Source of the DNA: Candidatus Poribacteria bacterium | Lineage (GTDB): Bacteria > Poribacteria > WGA-4E > PCPOR2b | DNA: 39,060 bases | Assembly (NCBI GenBank): GCA_022567695.1 | Contig: JADFGN010000005.1 | Coordinates: forward strand, 1-39,060 | Direction of reading: 5' to 3' | Shown: piece after piece, positions 16,375 to 25,797 of the stretch | Layout of the letters: each line of letters starts with the position of its first letter | How positions within the stretch are numbered: the first letter of the stretch is position 1 | Position numbers and translations under genes: made by a program | The notes under the pieces: model-generated | What the model was told of the DNA's origin: nothing | Seen by the model: the letters and a program-made list of their open reading frames with translations, nothing else | Database searches by the model: none

Positions 16375-19002
16375 CTATTTGCCCGACTTCTTTTTCCCAT
16401 CCGTTCCCCTTAAATTGGTCACAGCAGTTAGATACTCATCATAGGTGATTGCACCAATCAACAGATCTACTAGATAAGCCTTAATCTGTTGTTCTTCTTT
16501 GGATAACGTATCTGGATCTGTTTTCAACAGATTTGAGGCATAAAGTGCCTCTCTCGGATCGAGAATCACCCGAAAGACTGTATCTTCCATGTCAATCTGA
16601 CTGACGATAGGCATTGTTGCAGTCAGCTTATCATTTAAAAGATGAGATCGCGGTTCCTGAAAAGCATTCCAAGTTTTCCTGACGTAGCTTGCCACATGAA
16701 TGGGAACATATAGCGCAAGTTCGGAAAAGGTCACCGCTCGATCGCCGGAGGTATCAGCCGCTCCCTCTAACCCCTTGATTAGAAAGTGCATGAATGCGCT
16801 GATCTTCTCGCCTTGCCGCCCATAAGGTTGTTGGGTGGGTGCAACAGAAAATAGAACGGAAGTCCGTTCTGTATTTTGAAACCCTCGATAATACTTTGGT
16901 GGAAGTGTATGGGGAATCGGTTTTCCATCTTTATCAATATGCATCCCGGCAAAACCCACGTCAAGAATCATCAGCACCACTTTGGCAGGAATTTGCTGAA
17001 GCTGCCGCTCAAGTTCGTCGGCACTAATCGCTGTCCGACTCAGATATGTGAGATTCGCATTCTGAGGAAGAAGATATGAAGTTAATGATTTCCCGGTCTC
17101 TTCAAAAGCACCGTTTCCCACAAAGTGAAATAAGACGAGATCTTCGCGTCTCGCCCGAGTTGAAAGTTCCACTAAGGCTTCCATGATATTTTGATCCGTG
17201 GGCTTTTTCTCTGTTTCACTCGTCAGCTTGATAACCCGGTCCGGATGGTATTTGCCTCCGCTGTCGCTAACGAGGAACGCCTCTAGCGCGTTTGCATCTG
17301 GAATAGCGGTATCCTGGGTTTTTAGAAAGATGCCATTCGACTGTTTTTCAATCTCATACTTTCCGACAGCAACAATTAAAGCCCACTTAACTCCGCGCTC
17401 AAACACTATCTCTGGTTCAAGCGTACCCGCTGATGGGACAGGAGGCGGTGCTTTCTTTTTTACAGTCAACATTGTAATCTGCTCATTACCAACGAGATCG
17501 ACAGCGTAAAGCTCGACCTCGCGCTCGTCACCAGCAATTGAGACAGTTTGCTGAATCATAAATGTCTCTCCGCTGAGAGAAACGGGGATCAGATCACTTT
17601 CTTCCGGAGGCATCAGCAAAATGGCAACGGCATCGAATGTGACCTCCTCCAAACCGATATTGTCAGAAACAAGCAATTTGAGGTTAACCGACTTGACGTC
17701 ATTTTCGACAAAGACAACAATCTCATTCTCCGATGATGTGACTTCAGCGGCTGGGTCGATGAGTTCAAACCAAGGCGGAGTTAGATCATCAGCGGGTGGG
17801 GATATCCACAGAATAATTCTTCCATCCGATATTCCTAATGCCCATAAGTTTTCATTTCCACTTCCTATGCCAAGTTCTAATGCGCCAACTGAGTTTTTAT
17901 TTGTTGAGAAGAGGGTTAGGCTATCCTCAGTTTGCATGTCCCAGATTTTTACGGTTGAGTAGGCTTTGGAAAAAAAGTAGCGATCGTCGAGTGTGAATTT
18001 GACACTCTGAACATTACTCATATGTCCCTTGAAAGTTCTCATCAATTTTTCCGTAATTAGATTCCATAGCATGATTGTCCCATTGTTGGTGCCCGCAACG
18101 AGAAATCTGCCATTGTCACTTATGGAAATTGATTCGATTTTTTGATTCGGGACCGTAAAAGTGCGTAACAGTTCTCCCGTCTCAACATCCCAGATTTTGA
18201 TTGTACCGTCCCAAGAACTTGAAGCAATTTTTGTTCCATCAGGTGTAAAAGAAACAGAAGTCACATTACGTTTGTGCCCTTTTAAGGCAAGCCACTCTAT
18301 ACCGGATGTAACGTTCCACAGACGAACAGTGCGATCCCAAGACGCATAAGCTAGGATATGCGAATCGGGATGGAACTCAAGATCGTTAATCCACCCACTG
18401 CGTCCTCGGATAACATATTTCAATCGTCCGGTTTGGGCATTCCATAACCGAATTTCCCCATCATGTGACGCTGAAGCAATCGTCCGATTGTCCCAACTTA
18501 CGGCAATGGCAGTAATTAAATTATTGTGTTTGGCGAGCGTTCGCATTTTCTTAAACGTACCCGCATCCCACACTTTAATAGTGCCATCGCGTGCGCCTGA
18601 AACAAAATAAGCACCGCCGGGGCTGAATGCAATGGCACTCACTTTTTCGGCGTGTGCTTGAATTTCCTTTATATTATCGCTCGAAATGGCGGGGAACTGA
18701 GCAATGGCAACCTGTGCCTGTACGATGAAGCAGAGAACAAGTGAGCAAATGAGAAGGTGAGGAAATGGAGAAATGGAGCCGGGAAAATATTTCCCACGTA
18801 GCGTGTGGAAACGAGCTATGATATGTGAGAAGGGAAAAAAAGGAGGTGTCAGAAGAGATTGAAGATTTGCGGTGCTTCGACCATTGAAGATTGAAGATTT
18901 GCGGCGCTTCGACCATTGAAGATTAACCCCACGAACCCTTAGGGTGGTGGGAAGAACCCAGCGCATGAATTCGGGGGCTTGTTTTTCTTCTGTCACTTTC
19001 AT
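16375..19002 (-). CDS. WD40-repeat protein with C-terminal caspase-like (peptidase C14) domain lacking catalytic His/Cys
   Basis: WD40 units (VSAIAFSPGGAYFVSGARDGTIKVWDAG, VTSVSFTPDGTKIASSSWDGTIKIWDVETG); C14-like KWALIVAVGKYE...DANALEAFL...REDLVLFHFVGNG...AKVVLMILDVGFAG. Secretion-signal-like LLICSLVLCFIVQAQVAIA suggests the true start lies downstream of the ORF start. Confidence 0.87.
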   Translation of the reverse strand: MKVTEEKQAPEFMRWVLPTTLRVRGVNLQWSKRRKSSIFNGRSTANLQSLLTPPFFPFSHIIARFHTLRGKYFPGSISPFPHLLICSLVLCFIVQAQVAIAQFPAISSDNIKEIQAHAEKVSAIAFSPGGAYFVSGARDGTIKVWDAGTFKKMRTLAKHNNLITAIAVSWDNRTIASASHDGEIRLWNAQTGRLKYVIRGRSGWINDLEFHPDSHILAYASWDRTVRLWNVTSGIEWLALKGHKRNVTSVSFTPDGTKIASSSWDGTIKIWDVETGELLRTFTVPNQKIESISISDNGRFLVAGTNNGTIMLWNLITEKLMRTFKGHMSNVQSVKFTLDDRYFFSKAYSTVKIWDMQTEDSLTLFSTNKNSVGALELGIGSGNENLWALGISDGRIILWISPPADDLTPPWFELIDPAAEVTSSENEIVVFVENDVKSVNLKLLVSDNIGLEEVTFDAVAILLMPPEESDLIPVSLSGETFMIQQTVSIAGDEREVELYAVDLVGNEQITMLTVKKKAPPPVPSAGTLEPEIVFERGVKWALIVAVGKYEIEKQSNGIFLKTQDTAIPDANALEAFLVSDSGGKYHPDRVIKLTSETEKKPTDQNIMEALVELSTRARREDLVLFHFVGNGAFEETGKSLTSYLLPQNANLTYLSRTAISADELERQLQQIPAKVVLMILDVGFAGMHIDKDGKPIPHTLPPKYYRGFQNTERTSVLFSVAPTQQPYGRQGEKISAFMHFLIKGLEGAADTSGDRAVTFSELALYVPIHVASYVRKTWNAFQEPRSHLLNDKLTATMPIVSQIDMEDTVFRVILDPREALYASNLLKTDPDTLSKEEQQIKAYLVDLLIGAITYDEYLTAVTNLRGTDGKKKSGK
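18857..18924. repeat. Two tandem copies of a 32-bp unit
   Basis: gattgaagatttgcgg(t/c)gcttcgaccattgaa x2 with a single mismatch, plus a partial third gatt. Confidence 0.9.
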
Positions 19003-19871
19003 TCCTCAACAACAATGGAAATCCCCCATCGGTCTGCTTGTTTGCAGAGCGCGTTTTTGTCCAAAATAAGTGTTCGATTGGCTTCGACTGCTAAAACACT
19101 ACCGCGAACTTTGTGCAGCACTTGTAGAGTTTCGGGCCCGACGGTTGGCATATCAATTCGGAAATCGTGATCGGTAGCTGCTGCCTTTGCAACAACGATG
19201 CCTTTGCCACCGAGTTTCCCCCCTCGCTGTATGGTTTCATCCGTTCCCTCGACGGCTTCAATGGCAACAGGGATTCGATTTTTGACAACTACGGTTTGTC
19301 CAATATCTAAATCCGCAATTTGGCGGGCGAGTGCGATTCCATATTTCAGATCTTCCCATTGAGATTGAGTTGGTTGCTTTTTGGTCAACACACCCGGTTG
19401 CGATAATAGGTTAGGTAAAAAACGATGTTGTTCAATAACCGAAAGCCCTTTTGATTCAAAGTAATCCATGACCGCTACAAGAATTGCCCGTTCTCCTCTA
19501 TTACGATTTACTGCCAAGATTTTGAGAGCAGTTGCATCCCATCGAAGCGGCCGGAAAAGAACATCCTTTTGGATTTTTCCGATCAGCACAATTTCCCGCA
19601 CCCCTAATCCGAGAAAGGTCCGTGTCACCTTTCGGATCTGTCCAATACCCATGGAATAAATTTCCGATGTGAGGTTGTCGAAATGCTGGGAAGGATTTTG
19701 CGTAATCTGAATGATGATCGGTTGTCGCCCATGCTCAAGGGCAACCCGAGCCAATAAGACAGGTAGTTCTCCTGTACCGGCGATTATCCCGAGTTTTTCC
19801 ACTCCTTCACTCCGTAGAATTGGCTGACCATCCCCCCAGCCTAAACCCGATACCTCGTTTGGAGTTTTCAA
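18999..19871 (-). CDS. lpxI: UDP-2,3-diacylglucosamine pyrophosphatase LpxI (DUF1009 family); likely GTG start near 19802
   Basis: EKLGIIAGTGELPVLLA, IGKIQKDVLFRPLRWD, GTDETIQRGGKLGGKGIVVAKAAATDHDFRIDMPTVGPETL. Confidence 0.92.
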   Translation of the reverse strand: MKTPNEVSGLGWGDGQPILRSEGVEKLGIIAGTGELPVLLARVALEHGRQPIIIQITQNPSQHFDNLTSEIYSMGIGQIRKVTRTFLGLGVREIVLIGKIQKDVLFRPLRWDATALKILAVNRNRGERAILVAVMDYFESKGLSVIEQHRFLPNLLSQPGVLTKKQPTQSQWEDLKYGIALARQIADLDIGQTVVVKNRIPVAIEAVEGTDETIQRGGKLGGKGIVVAKAAATDHDFRIDMPTVGPETLQVLHKVRGSVLAVEANRTLILDKNALCKQADRWGISIVVEE

Positions 19872-20631
19872 TAAAATTCAGGAGGTATTCCACGTCTTCG
19901 TTCGGTTTCACTTCAAGCCTCACCCGATCGATAGCGTCCTTGAGAGGGAGTTTAGAACGGAATAGGATGCGGTAAGTTTTCCTGAGAAGTTGAATCGTTT
20001 CAGGAGAAAGTGAGGACAAGGGGTTGATTTGTGAGGTACGAAGCCCAATGATGTTCAAGCTCCGAACACGAGCGGGATGCCCCTCAGAAAGCACAAATGG
20101 CGGGATATCTTGAACAATTTTGGAGCACGCTCCTGCCAATGCCATTTTACCTATGCGGACAAATTGATGTACCGCTGCATGGGCACCAAGCCGCGTATCA
20201 TCTTCGATAACAACGTGCCCAGCAAGCGTCGCAAAATTTGCCATAATCGTCCGACTTCCGACAACGGTATCGTGGGCAATGTTCACCCAATTCATTAACA
20301 AATTCTCATCACCGACGACTGTAGCAGCGTCTTCGGTTGTCGCTCTGGAAATCGATACATATTCGCGTAACACATTTCGGTTGCCAATTCGGGCATAGCT
20401 ACGCCAGCCGCCGTACTTGCGATCTTTTGACGGATTTCCAAGTGTACACCCGAAAAAGATCTGGCACTCCTCACCAATGATTGTCCAGCGATCGATTTGG
20501 ACATGCGGTCCGATTACCGTTCCTCGACCAATCTGCACGTCATCTCCGATAATCGAAAACGGCCCCACCTCGACATCTTCTCCCAATTCTGCTTTTGGGG
20601 AAACAATTGCCGTCGGGTGAATCTTTCTCAT
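19807..20631 (-). CDS. lpxA: UDP-N-acetylglucosamine acyltransferase
   Basis: Left-handed beta-helix hexapeptides MRKIHPTAIVSPKAELGEDVEVGPFSIIGDDVQIG; H..VGS.TI.ANFATLAGHV. Confidence 0.96.
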   Translation of the reverse strand: MRKIHPTAIVSPKAELGEDVEVGPFSIIGDDVQIGRGTVIGPHVQIDRWTIIGEECQIFFGCTLGNPSKDRKYGGWRSYARIGNRNVLREYVSISRATTEDAATVVGDENLLMNWVNIAHDTVVGSRTIMANFATLAGHVVIEDDTRLGAHAAVHQFVRIGKMALAGACSKIVQDIPPFVLSEGHPARVRSLNIIGLRTSQINPLSSLSPETIQLLRKTYRILFRSKLPLKDAIDRVRLEVKPNEDVEYLLNFIENSKRGIGFRLGGWSANSTE

Positions 20632-20692
20632 CTAACTTCTCCATTCACAAATGAGCGACGCGTATAATTTTACGCCTTCATTAGTCCATTTC

Positions 20693-22000
20693 CTATTCCG
20701 TCGGCGTCTGACCAAGAACAATTGTCAACACCCCTTCAGCGGCGAGTTCATCCCCAACATACGCTTTCCCCTCGATCCGCGCCAATCTCTTGCGACGTTG
20801 TAAAATTTTGGCTTCTAATCTGAGTTGGTCTCCCGGTATAACTGTACGTCGAAATCTGGCTTCTTCGATTTTTGCAAAATATCCGACTTGCCCTTCGGCA
20901 CCGAGTTCCCGTAGCAGTAGCCACGCTCCGAGCTGTGCCAATGCTTCTATTTGTAGAACGCCAGGCATGACAGGTTGTCCCGGGAAATGCCCTTGAAAAA
21001 ACTGTTCATTGTATGTGAGATTCTTAATGCCGACAGCGCGTTTTCCATTTTCATATTCGACCACCCGATCGAGCATGCACATTGGATAGCGGTGAGGTAG
21101 AACACGATAGATATCTAGAACTTCGACGGGTTCGGTTTGTCTATGTCGAGTTAATCCTTTTTCGGCCAGTGCTCGCACAAGTTGCGCATGCAAATCATGC
21201 CCAGACCGTATTGCGATGACGTGGGCTTTTGGAAGCCATCTGCCTAAATGAAGGTCTCCGATTAAGTCCAAAATTTTATGGCGAACAAACTCATTTTCAA
21301 ATCGTAAAGTATCACTTGCCTGTCCGTCATCGTCGATGACTACGACGTTATCGTAGTTCGCCCCTTTGCCGATTCCCCGCTCTCGCAGCATTTCAATCTC
21401 ATTGTTGAAACAGAAACTACGGGCTGGAGCAATTTCATTTGCGTAAGTCTCCGGATCGATCGCAAAAGTCGCCACTTGTGGTGGAAGTTGTGGGTGATCG
21501 TAGGTAAAAGATACTTGAAACGAATCTGAAGGGAGTAGAATGAGCTGTTTATTCGCTTCATAAACAGCGAATGGATGCTCGAATTCAATGAAATGACGCG
21601 GGGCATCTTGCGGAACAACCTCTGCCTCCTTAATCAGATTGACATAAGGCAAGGCGCTTCCATCTACCGCCGGGGGTTCAGAAGCATTGAGGTCGATTTT
21701 CGCGTTATCAACTCCAATGCCTGCCAATGCCGATAGAATGTGTTCAATACTACTGACCATTGCATCCCCACTACGCAAGGAGGTACAACGCGGAATCTCT
21801 GCTGCATAGTTCTCCGGACAGACCTCTACCCCAGGAACACCTGGGAGGTCTGTTCGATAAAAAACAATACCGTGGTCCGGCGGTGCAGGTTTGAGTGTTA
21901 GCGATACTGAATCGCCGAGCATCAATCCCTTCCCGGAGATCGTCACTTCATTCTGAATTGTCTGTTGCTGCTCCAAATCAACCCCCTTTGAATTAATCAT
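20693..22000 (-). CDS. Bifunctional LpxC-FabZ fusion (UDP-3-O-acyl-GlcNAc deacetylase / 3-hydroxyacyl-ACP dehydratase)
   Basis: N-terminal LpxC (SSIEHILSALAGIGVDNAKIDLN, FVRHKILDLIGDLHLGR) fused in one frame to FabZ (VLPHRYPMCMLDRVVEYENGKRAVGIKNLTYNEQFFQGHFPGQPVMPGVLQIEALAQ). Confidence 0.96.
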   Translation of the reverse strand: MINSKGVDLEQQQTIQNEVTISGKGLMLGDSVSLTLKPAPPDHGIVFYRTDLPGVPGVEVCPENYAAEIPRCTSLRSGDAMVSSIEHILSALAGIGVDNAKIDLNASEPPAVDGSALPYVNLIKEAEVVPQDAPRHFIEFEHPFAVYEANKQLILLPSDSFQVSFTYDHPQLPPQVATFAIDPETYANEIAPARSFCFNNEIEMLRERGIGKGANYDNVVVIDDDGQASDTLRFENEFVRHKILDLIGDLHLGRWLPKAHVIAIRSGHDLHAQLVRALAEKGLTRHRQTEPVEVLDIYRVLPHRYPMCMLDRVVEYENGKRAVGIKNLTYNEQFFQGHFPGQPVMPGVLQIEALAQLGAWLLLRELGAEGQVGYFAKIEEARFRRTVIPGDQLRLEAKILQRRKRLARIEGKAYVGDELAAEGVLTIVLGQTPTE

Positions 22001-22079
22001 GATAGTAGCCCTTAAACGCTTTTTATTGTGGATGACCCATCTTCATTGCACGCCTCAATTAAAAAGACGTTTACACGAG

Positions 22080-23141
22080 TCAGTTCACATGCCGAGATTT
22101 CGCTCCGTTCAATTTGCGAATCATTCTTTGATGTTCGGTTAATGTTCTCGAAAAATGGTGTCTCCCATCACCAATAGCAACAAAAAAGAGGTCAGACGTT
22201 TCCGCCGGGCGAAGAGCTGCCAAGATCGAAGCGAGACCCGGATTGCAAATTGGTCCGGGAGGAATACCTCTATGAAGATAAGTATTATAAGGAGAATCGA
22301 TCTTGAGGTCTGCTGTTGTTAACCGACGATGTGAATCGCCTAGTACATAAATAACAGTGGGATCGGCTTCAAGCCTCCAACCCCGTTGCAACCGATTATG
22401 ATAAACGGCTGAGATGAACGAACGCTCATCGTCAGCTTTTGCTTCCTTTTCAATAATCGAAGCAAGCGTAAGAATTTCGTGAGTCGAAAATCCGAGGGAT
22501 TCTGCTTCTTCATTCAATGCATGCGTCCATCGCCGATCGAATTCATCAAGCATCATCCCGATGACTTTGTCCGCAGGAGTTCCATCAGCAAATCGATACG
22601 TGTTTGGAAAGAGATAGCCTTCCAAAGTATTTCCCGAAATATTGTACATCTCACGCCAGCGGACATCGCGGGCAACACGGTCAAACGCCTCGGCTTCTCC
22701 TAAACCTTCATCTTCCCACAGCTGCCCAATCTGAACGAGCGTAAAACCTTCAGGGACAACGAAACGCCGAAGAACAACACTCCCCGAGCGGAGATAATCA
22801 ATAATCTCTACGAGACTCATCGCCTGACTCAACTGGTAAGTTCCTGCCTTCAATTCTCGGCTTGCGCCGGTGAGACGAACTACCAATTGAAAGATGAATG
22901 GGCTGCGAATCAGCTTTTCACGACGAAGTTGTGTTGCAATCGACTTTGCAGTTGTGCCCGATGCAATTTCAAAGTATGTCGGTTTAGCCGTTGGACGAAT
23001 CGGGGTGAAGTAAGACATCGCTATAAAAATGGCAATGATGCTACAGATTGCGATACTAAAGAAAGCGTAATACCGAATGCGTGAAATGTAAAATATGATG
23101 TGTGATGTGTATCTCGTAAAACGACCTTTCCAGCCTTCCAT
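22080..23141 (-). CDS. mltG: Endolytic transglycosylase MltG (YceG-like)
   Basis: TLEGYLFPNTYRF, LTLASIIEKEAKADDERSFISAVYHNRL, LQADPTV-like LEADPTVIY, SPYNTYLHRGIPPGPICNPG. Confidence 0.96.
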   Translation of the reverse strand: MEGWKGRFTRYTSHIIFYISRIRYYAFFSIAICSIIAIFIAMSYFTPIRPTAKPTYFEIASGTTAKSIATQLRREKLIRSPFIFQLVVRLTGASRELKAGTYQLSQAMSLVEIIDYLRSGSVVLRRFVVPEGFTLVQIGQLWEDEGLGEAEAFDRVARDVRWREMYNISGNTLEGYLFPNTYRFADGTPADKVIGMMLDEFDRRWTHALNEEAESLGFSTHEILTLASIIEKEAKADDERSFISAVYHNRLQRGWRLEADPTVIYVLGDSHRRLTTADLKIDSPYNTYLHRGIPPGPICNPGLASILAALRPAETSDLFFVAIGDGRHHFSRTLTEHQRMIRKLNGAKSRHVN

Positions 23142-23155
23142 CCCTTCTCCTTCGC

Positions 23156-23620
23156 CTATTCGCGGAATTGGCTTAGATACTCATCAAGTATGAGGACTGC
23201 GGCAACTTGATCAATCACTTTTTTTCGCTTCTTACCCCGTTTATTGATATTGCGCAAAATCTGCGCCGCCTCGACAGTCGTTAGGCGTTCGTCCCAGAAA
23301 CAAATGGGAACATCGGCAACCCGTTTCAGGCGATTGGCAAATTTTTGAACCTTTTGTGCCTGAATCCCGACCTCTCCATTAAGCCTGAGCGGTAATCCAA
23401 TGACGATTCGCTCGACTCCGTGTGTATCAATGAGATTGCGCAAAGCGTCCAAATCTTTCTTTCGATTTTTTCGGGTAATTGTGCAGAGCGGATGCGCGCC
23501 AAATCCGAGTTCGTCGCTAATGGCAACGCCAATCCGCACATCGCCGATGTCTAATCCGAGAATAATTGACATGATATATGGAACGTAATCCGTCGATAAG
23601 AGTTCAAGATTTATTACCAA
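23156..23620 (-). CDS. ruvX: Holliday junction resolvase-like protein RuvX/YqgF (start likely at MSIILGLDIG)
   Basis: LGLDIGDVRIGVAISDELG, ERIVIGLPLRLNGEVG, WDERLTTVEAAQIL. Confidence 0.94.
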   Translation of the reverse strand: MVINLELLSTDYVPYIMSIILGLDIGDVRIGVAISDELGFGAHPLCTITRKNRKKDLDALRNLIDTHGVERIVIGLPLRLNGEVGIQAQKVQKFANRLKRVADVPICFWDERLTTVEAAQILRNINKRGKKRKKVIDQVAAVLILDEYLSQFRE

Positions 23621-24067
23621 TCAAAGCTGTTCTTCAATCCAATCATCGCCATGAGCGGGATTGTAGATGAGTCCACGCTTGACGTCAATGCACAAATCCA
23701 GATGTTCGATAACTAAATGTCCGATGAGTACGGGCGCGTAATCTGGCAAGTCAGTGACCGTCATATAATCTGAGCGTCCTAAAAGCGTAAATTGTACTGG
23801 TGAATAAACTGTCCGTTCGATGATTTCATTTGCCGTTTGAGATTTTGCTTTATCAATGGGATCGAGACCCAACTGATCGATAATAGACTGAGGCAACGAC
23901 AAACGTGTGGCTCCAGTGTCAACCAATGCATCCTCGACGGTTATCTGCCGAATTTCTGAAGGCTTAATTACATTCATCTCTGCCCTAACAAGATCTTTTT
24001 GGTTGACTAACTTGATTTCCGCTGTGTATCTCATTGTATTTTTCTCCTTGGCATTAACTGATTTCAA
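23621..24067 (-). CDS. Retroviral-type aspartyl protease-like protein (start likely MRYTAEIK)
   Basis: ALVDTGATRLSLPQSIIDQLGL (D-T-G) and APVLIGHLVIEHLDLCID. Confidence 0.8.
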   Translation of the reverse strand: MKSVNAKEKNTMRYTAEIKLVNQKDLVRAEMNVIKPSEIRQITVEDALVDTGATRLSLPQSIIDQLGLDPIDKAKSQTANEIIERTVYSPVQFTLLGRSDYMTVTDLPDYAPVLIGHLVIEHLDLCIDVKRGLIYNPAHGDDWIEEQL

Positions 24068-24108
24068 TTAAATCAACTCCTTCCTCATTCAATACTCAAC
24101 TGCACCTA

Positions 24109-25797
24109 TTAAAACCGTCCCGACCGTAAAATTGAAATTACCAGTCCAAACCCAAAGAAGCCAGCCATCAGAAACCCCACAATACCCATCCACCACTTCG
24201 CGTCCCCCAAGCCCACATCTTTAAGGATAATTGATGAACCGATAATCAGCGCGCCAATGATGAGGCTGAATGATAGGCGATTGCTGACCCGATCGAGTTC
24301 GCCGATTAACCCATCTAGTCCCATGTGTTCAAGTTCGAGCTTGAGATTTCCTCTTTGTAGCTTTTGAAGAATTTGGTGAAATTGGAGGGGAAAATCTCGC
24401 GCCATTTCGGCGACATCTTCGACCAAACCAGACGCCTGTTTTGCCCAATGTTGCGGATGGGCTTGTTGGAGAAGAAGGCGAGCTACATAAGGTTGGCTGA
24501 AGTTCACGAAGTTGAAGTTGGGGTCAAGCTTCATGACGACTGACTCGATGGTTATCACGGTCTTGCCAAGCATTAGAAACGCTGACGGAAAATGAACTTG
24601 ATGGCGCAGTGAAGCGTTAAAAACTTCATCTAGGAGATGGCCAATGCGGATGCGATGAAGCGGCATATTGAAGTAGCGATCGAGGAAATCTGCCATATCC
24701 AGCTTCAACGCCGCTGTGGTTGTCGTATCACCGAGGATTCCCATGCGCATGTAAATCTTGATAACCCGGTCCACATCCCGCTCAAGGACAGCCACGAACC
24801 ATCCGCAGATATGGCGTAACATCTCGCCACTCAGTCGCCCCACCATACCAAAATCAACGATGCCAATCCGTCCATCTTCCAAAACGAAGATATTGCCTGG
24901 ATGCGGGTCTGAATGGAAGAAGCCATCGCTAAAGATTTGCTTGTAAAATAGGTCTACGAAATGTTCAGCAATCTGTGGGCGATTTAAATCAGCGTCGTCA
25001 AGTCTTTGAATTGCATCAATCGGAATACCGTCAATCCTTTCCAGTGTGAGGACGCGGTGGTTGGTATATTCCCAGTAGACTTTCGGGATTTTAGCATGCG
25101 GATGATCGAGGAAGTTTCGGTAGAAATAATCGGTACTTGCGCCCTCCATCGTGAAGTCAATCTCTCGCCGAATAGATTTGGCAAACTCCCGAACCAACTC
25201 TGTCGGCTTGTAAAGGCGACTTCTGACAACATGTTTCTCAAGCCGTTTTGCCAAATCCATCAAAAGGTTCAGATCCATACTGATATCTTCGGCAATTTTA
25301 GGGCGCTGCACTTTAACGACAACGGATTCGCCTGTATGAAGCGTTGCATAATGGACTTGGGCAATTGAAGCCGCTGCGAAAGGATCTGGTTCAAAGTTGG
25401 CAAAGACCTGGTCAAGGGGCTGATTGAGTTCGTTTTCAACAATTGCGCGGGCATCCGAGACGGAAAAGGGGGAAGCCTGACTACGTAGCTTCTTGAGTTC
25501 CTCGATCCACCCAAGGGCTTCTTCCTGACCGACCACCTCAGAAATCAAATCAGAACGTGTGCTCAAAAGCTGGCCGAGTTTGATAAACGTGGGGCCCAAC
25601 TCCTCAAAAGCCAGCCGCAAACGCTCGGGGCCAGATAGGATAGCGATGGGTTCAGCGTCATCAAAACGTCGAAGCCTAAAAAAGCGCCGCCAGCCAAGGT
25701 TCATTTGGGCAATAATATGTCCAAACCCATGTTTGGCGAAAACCTTGGTAATCTGACGCAGTCGTTTGAGAGTACGATTCAGGGTAAGAATCAACAT
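24109..25797 (-). CDS. ABC1/AarF/UbiB-family atypical kinase
   Basis: GPTFIKLGQLLSTRSDL, AAASIAQVHYATLHTGESVVVKVQRP, GFFHSDPHPGNIFVLEDGRIGIVDFGMVG, C-terminal TM pair. Confidence 0.95.
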   Translation of the reverse strand: MLILTLNRTLKRLRQITKVFAKHGFGHIIAQMNLGWRRFFRLRRFDDAEPIAILSGPERLRLAFEELGPTFIKLGQLLSTRSDLISEVVGQEEALGWIEELKKLRSQASPFSVSDARAIVENELNQPLDQVFANFEPDPFAAASIAQVHYATLHTGESVVVKVQRPKIAEDISMDLNLLMDLAKRLEKHVVRSRLYKPTELVREFAKSIRREIDFTMEGASTDYFYRNFLDHPHAKIPKVYWEYTNHRVLTLERIDGIPIDAIQRLDDADLNRPQIAEHFVDLFYKQIFSDGFFHSDPHPGNIFVLEDGRIGIVDFGMVGRLSGEMLRHICGWFVAVLERDVDRVIKIYMRMGILGDTTTTAALKLDMADFLDRYFNMPLHRIRIGHLLDEVFNASLRHQVHFPSAFLMLGKTVITIESVVMKLDPNFNFVNFSQPYVARLLLQQAHPQHWAKQASGLVEDVAEMARDFPLQFHQILQKLQRGNLKLELEHMGLDGLIGELDRVSNRLSFSLIIGALIIGSSIILKDVGLGDAKWWMGIVGFLMAGFFGFGLVISILRSGRF

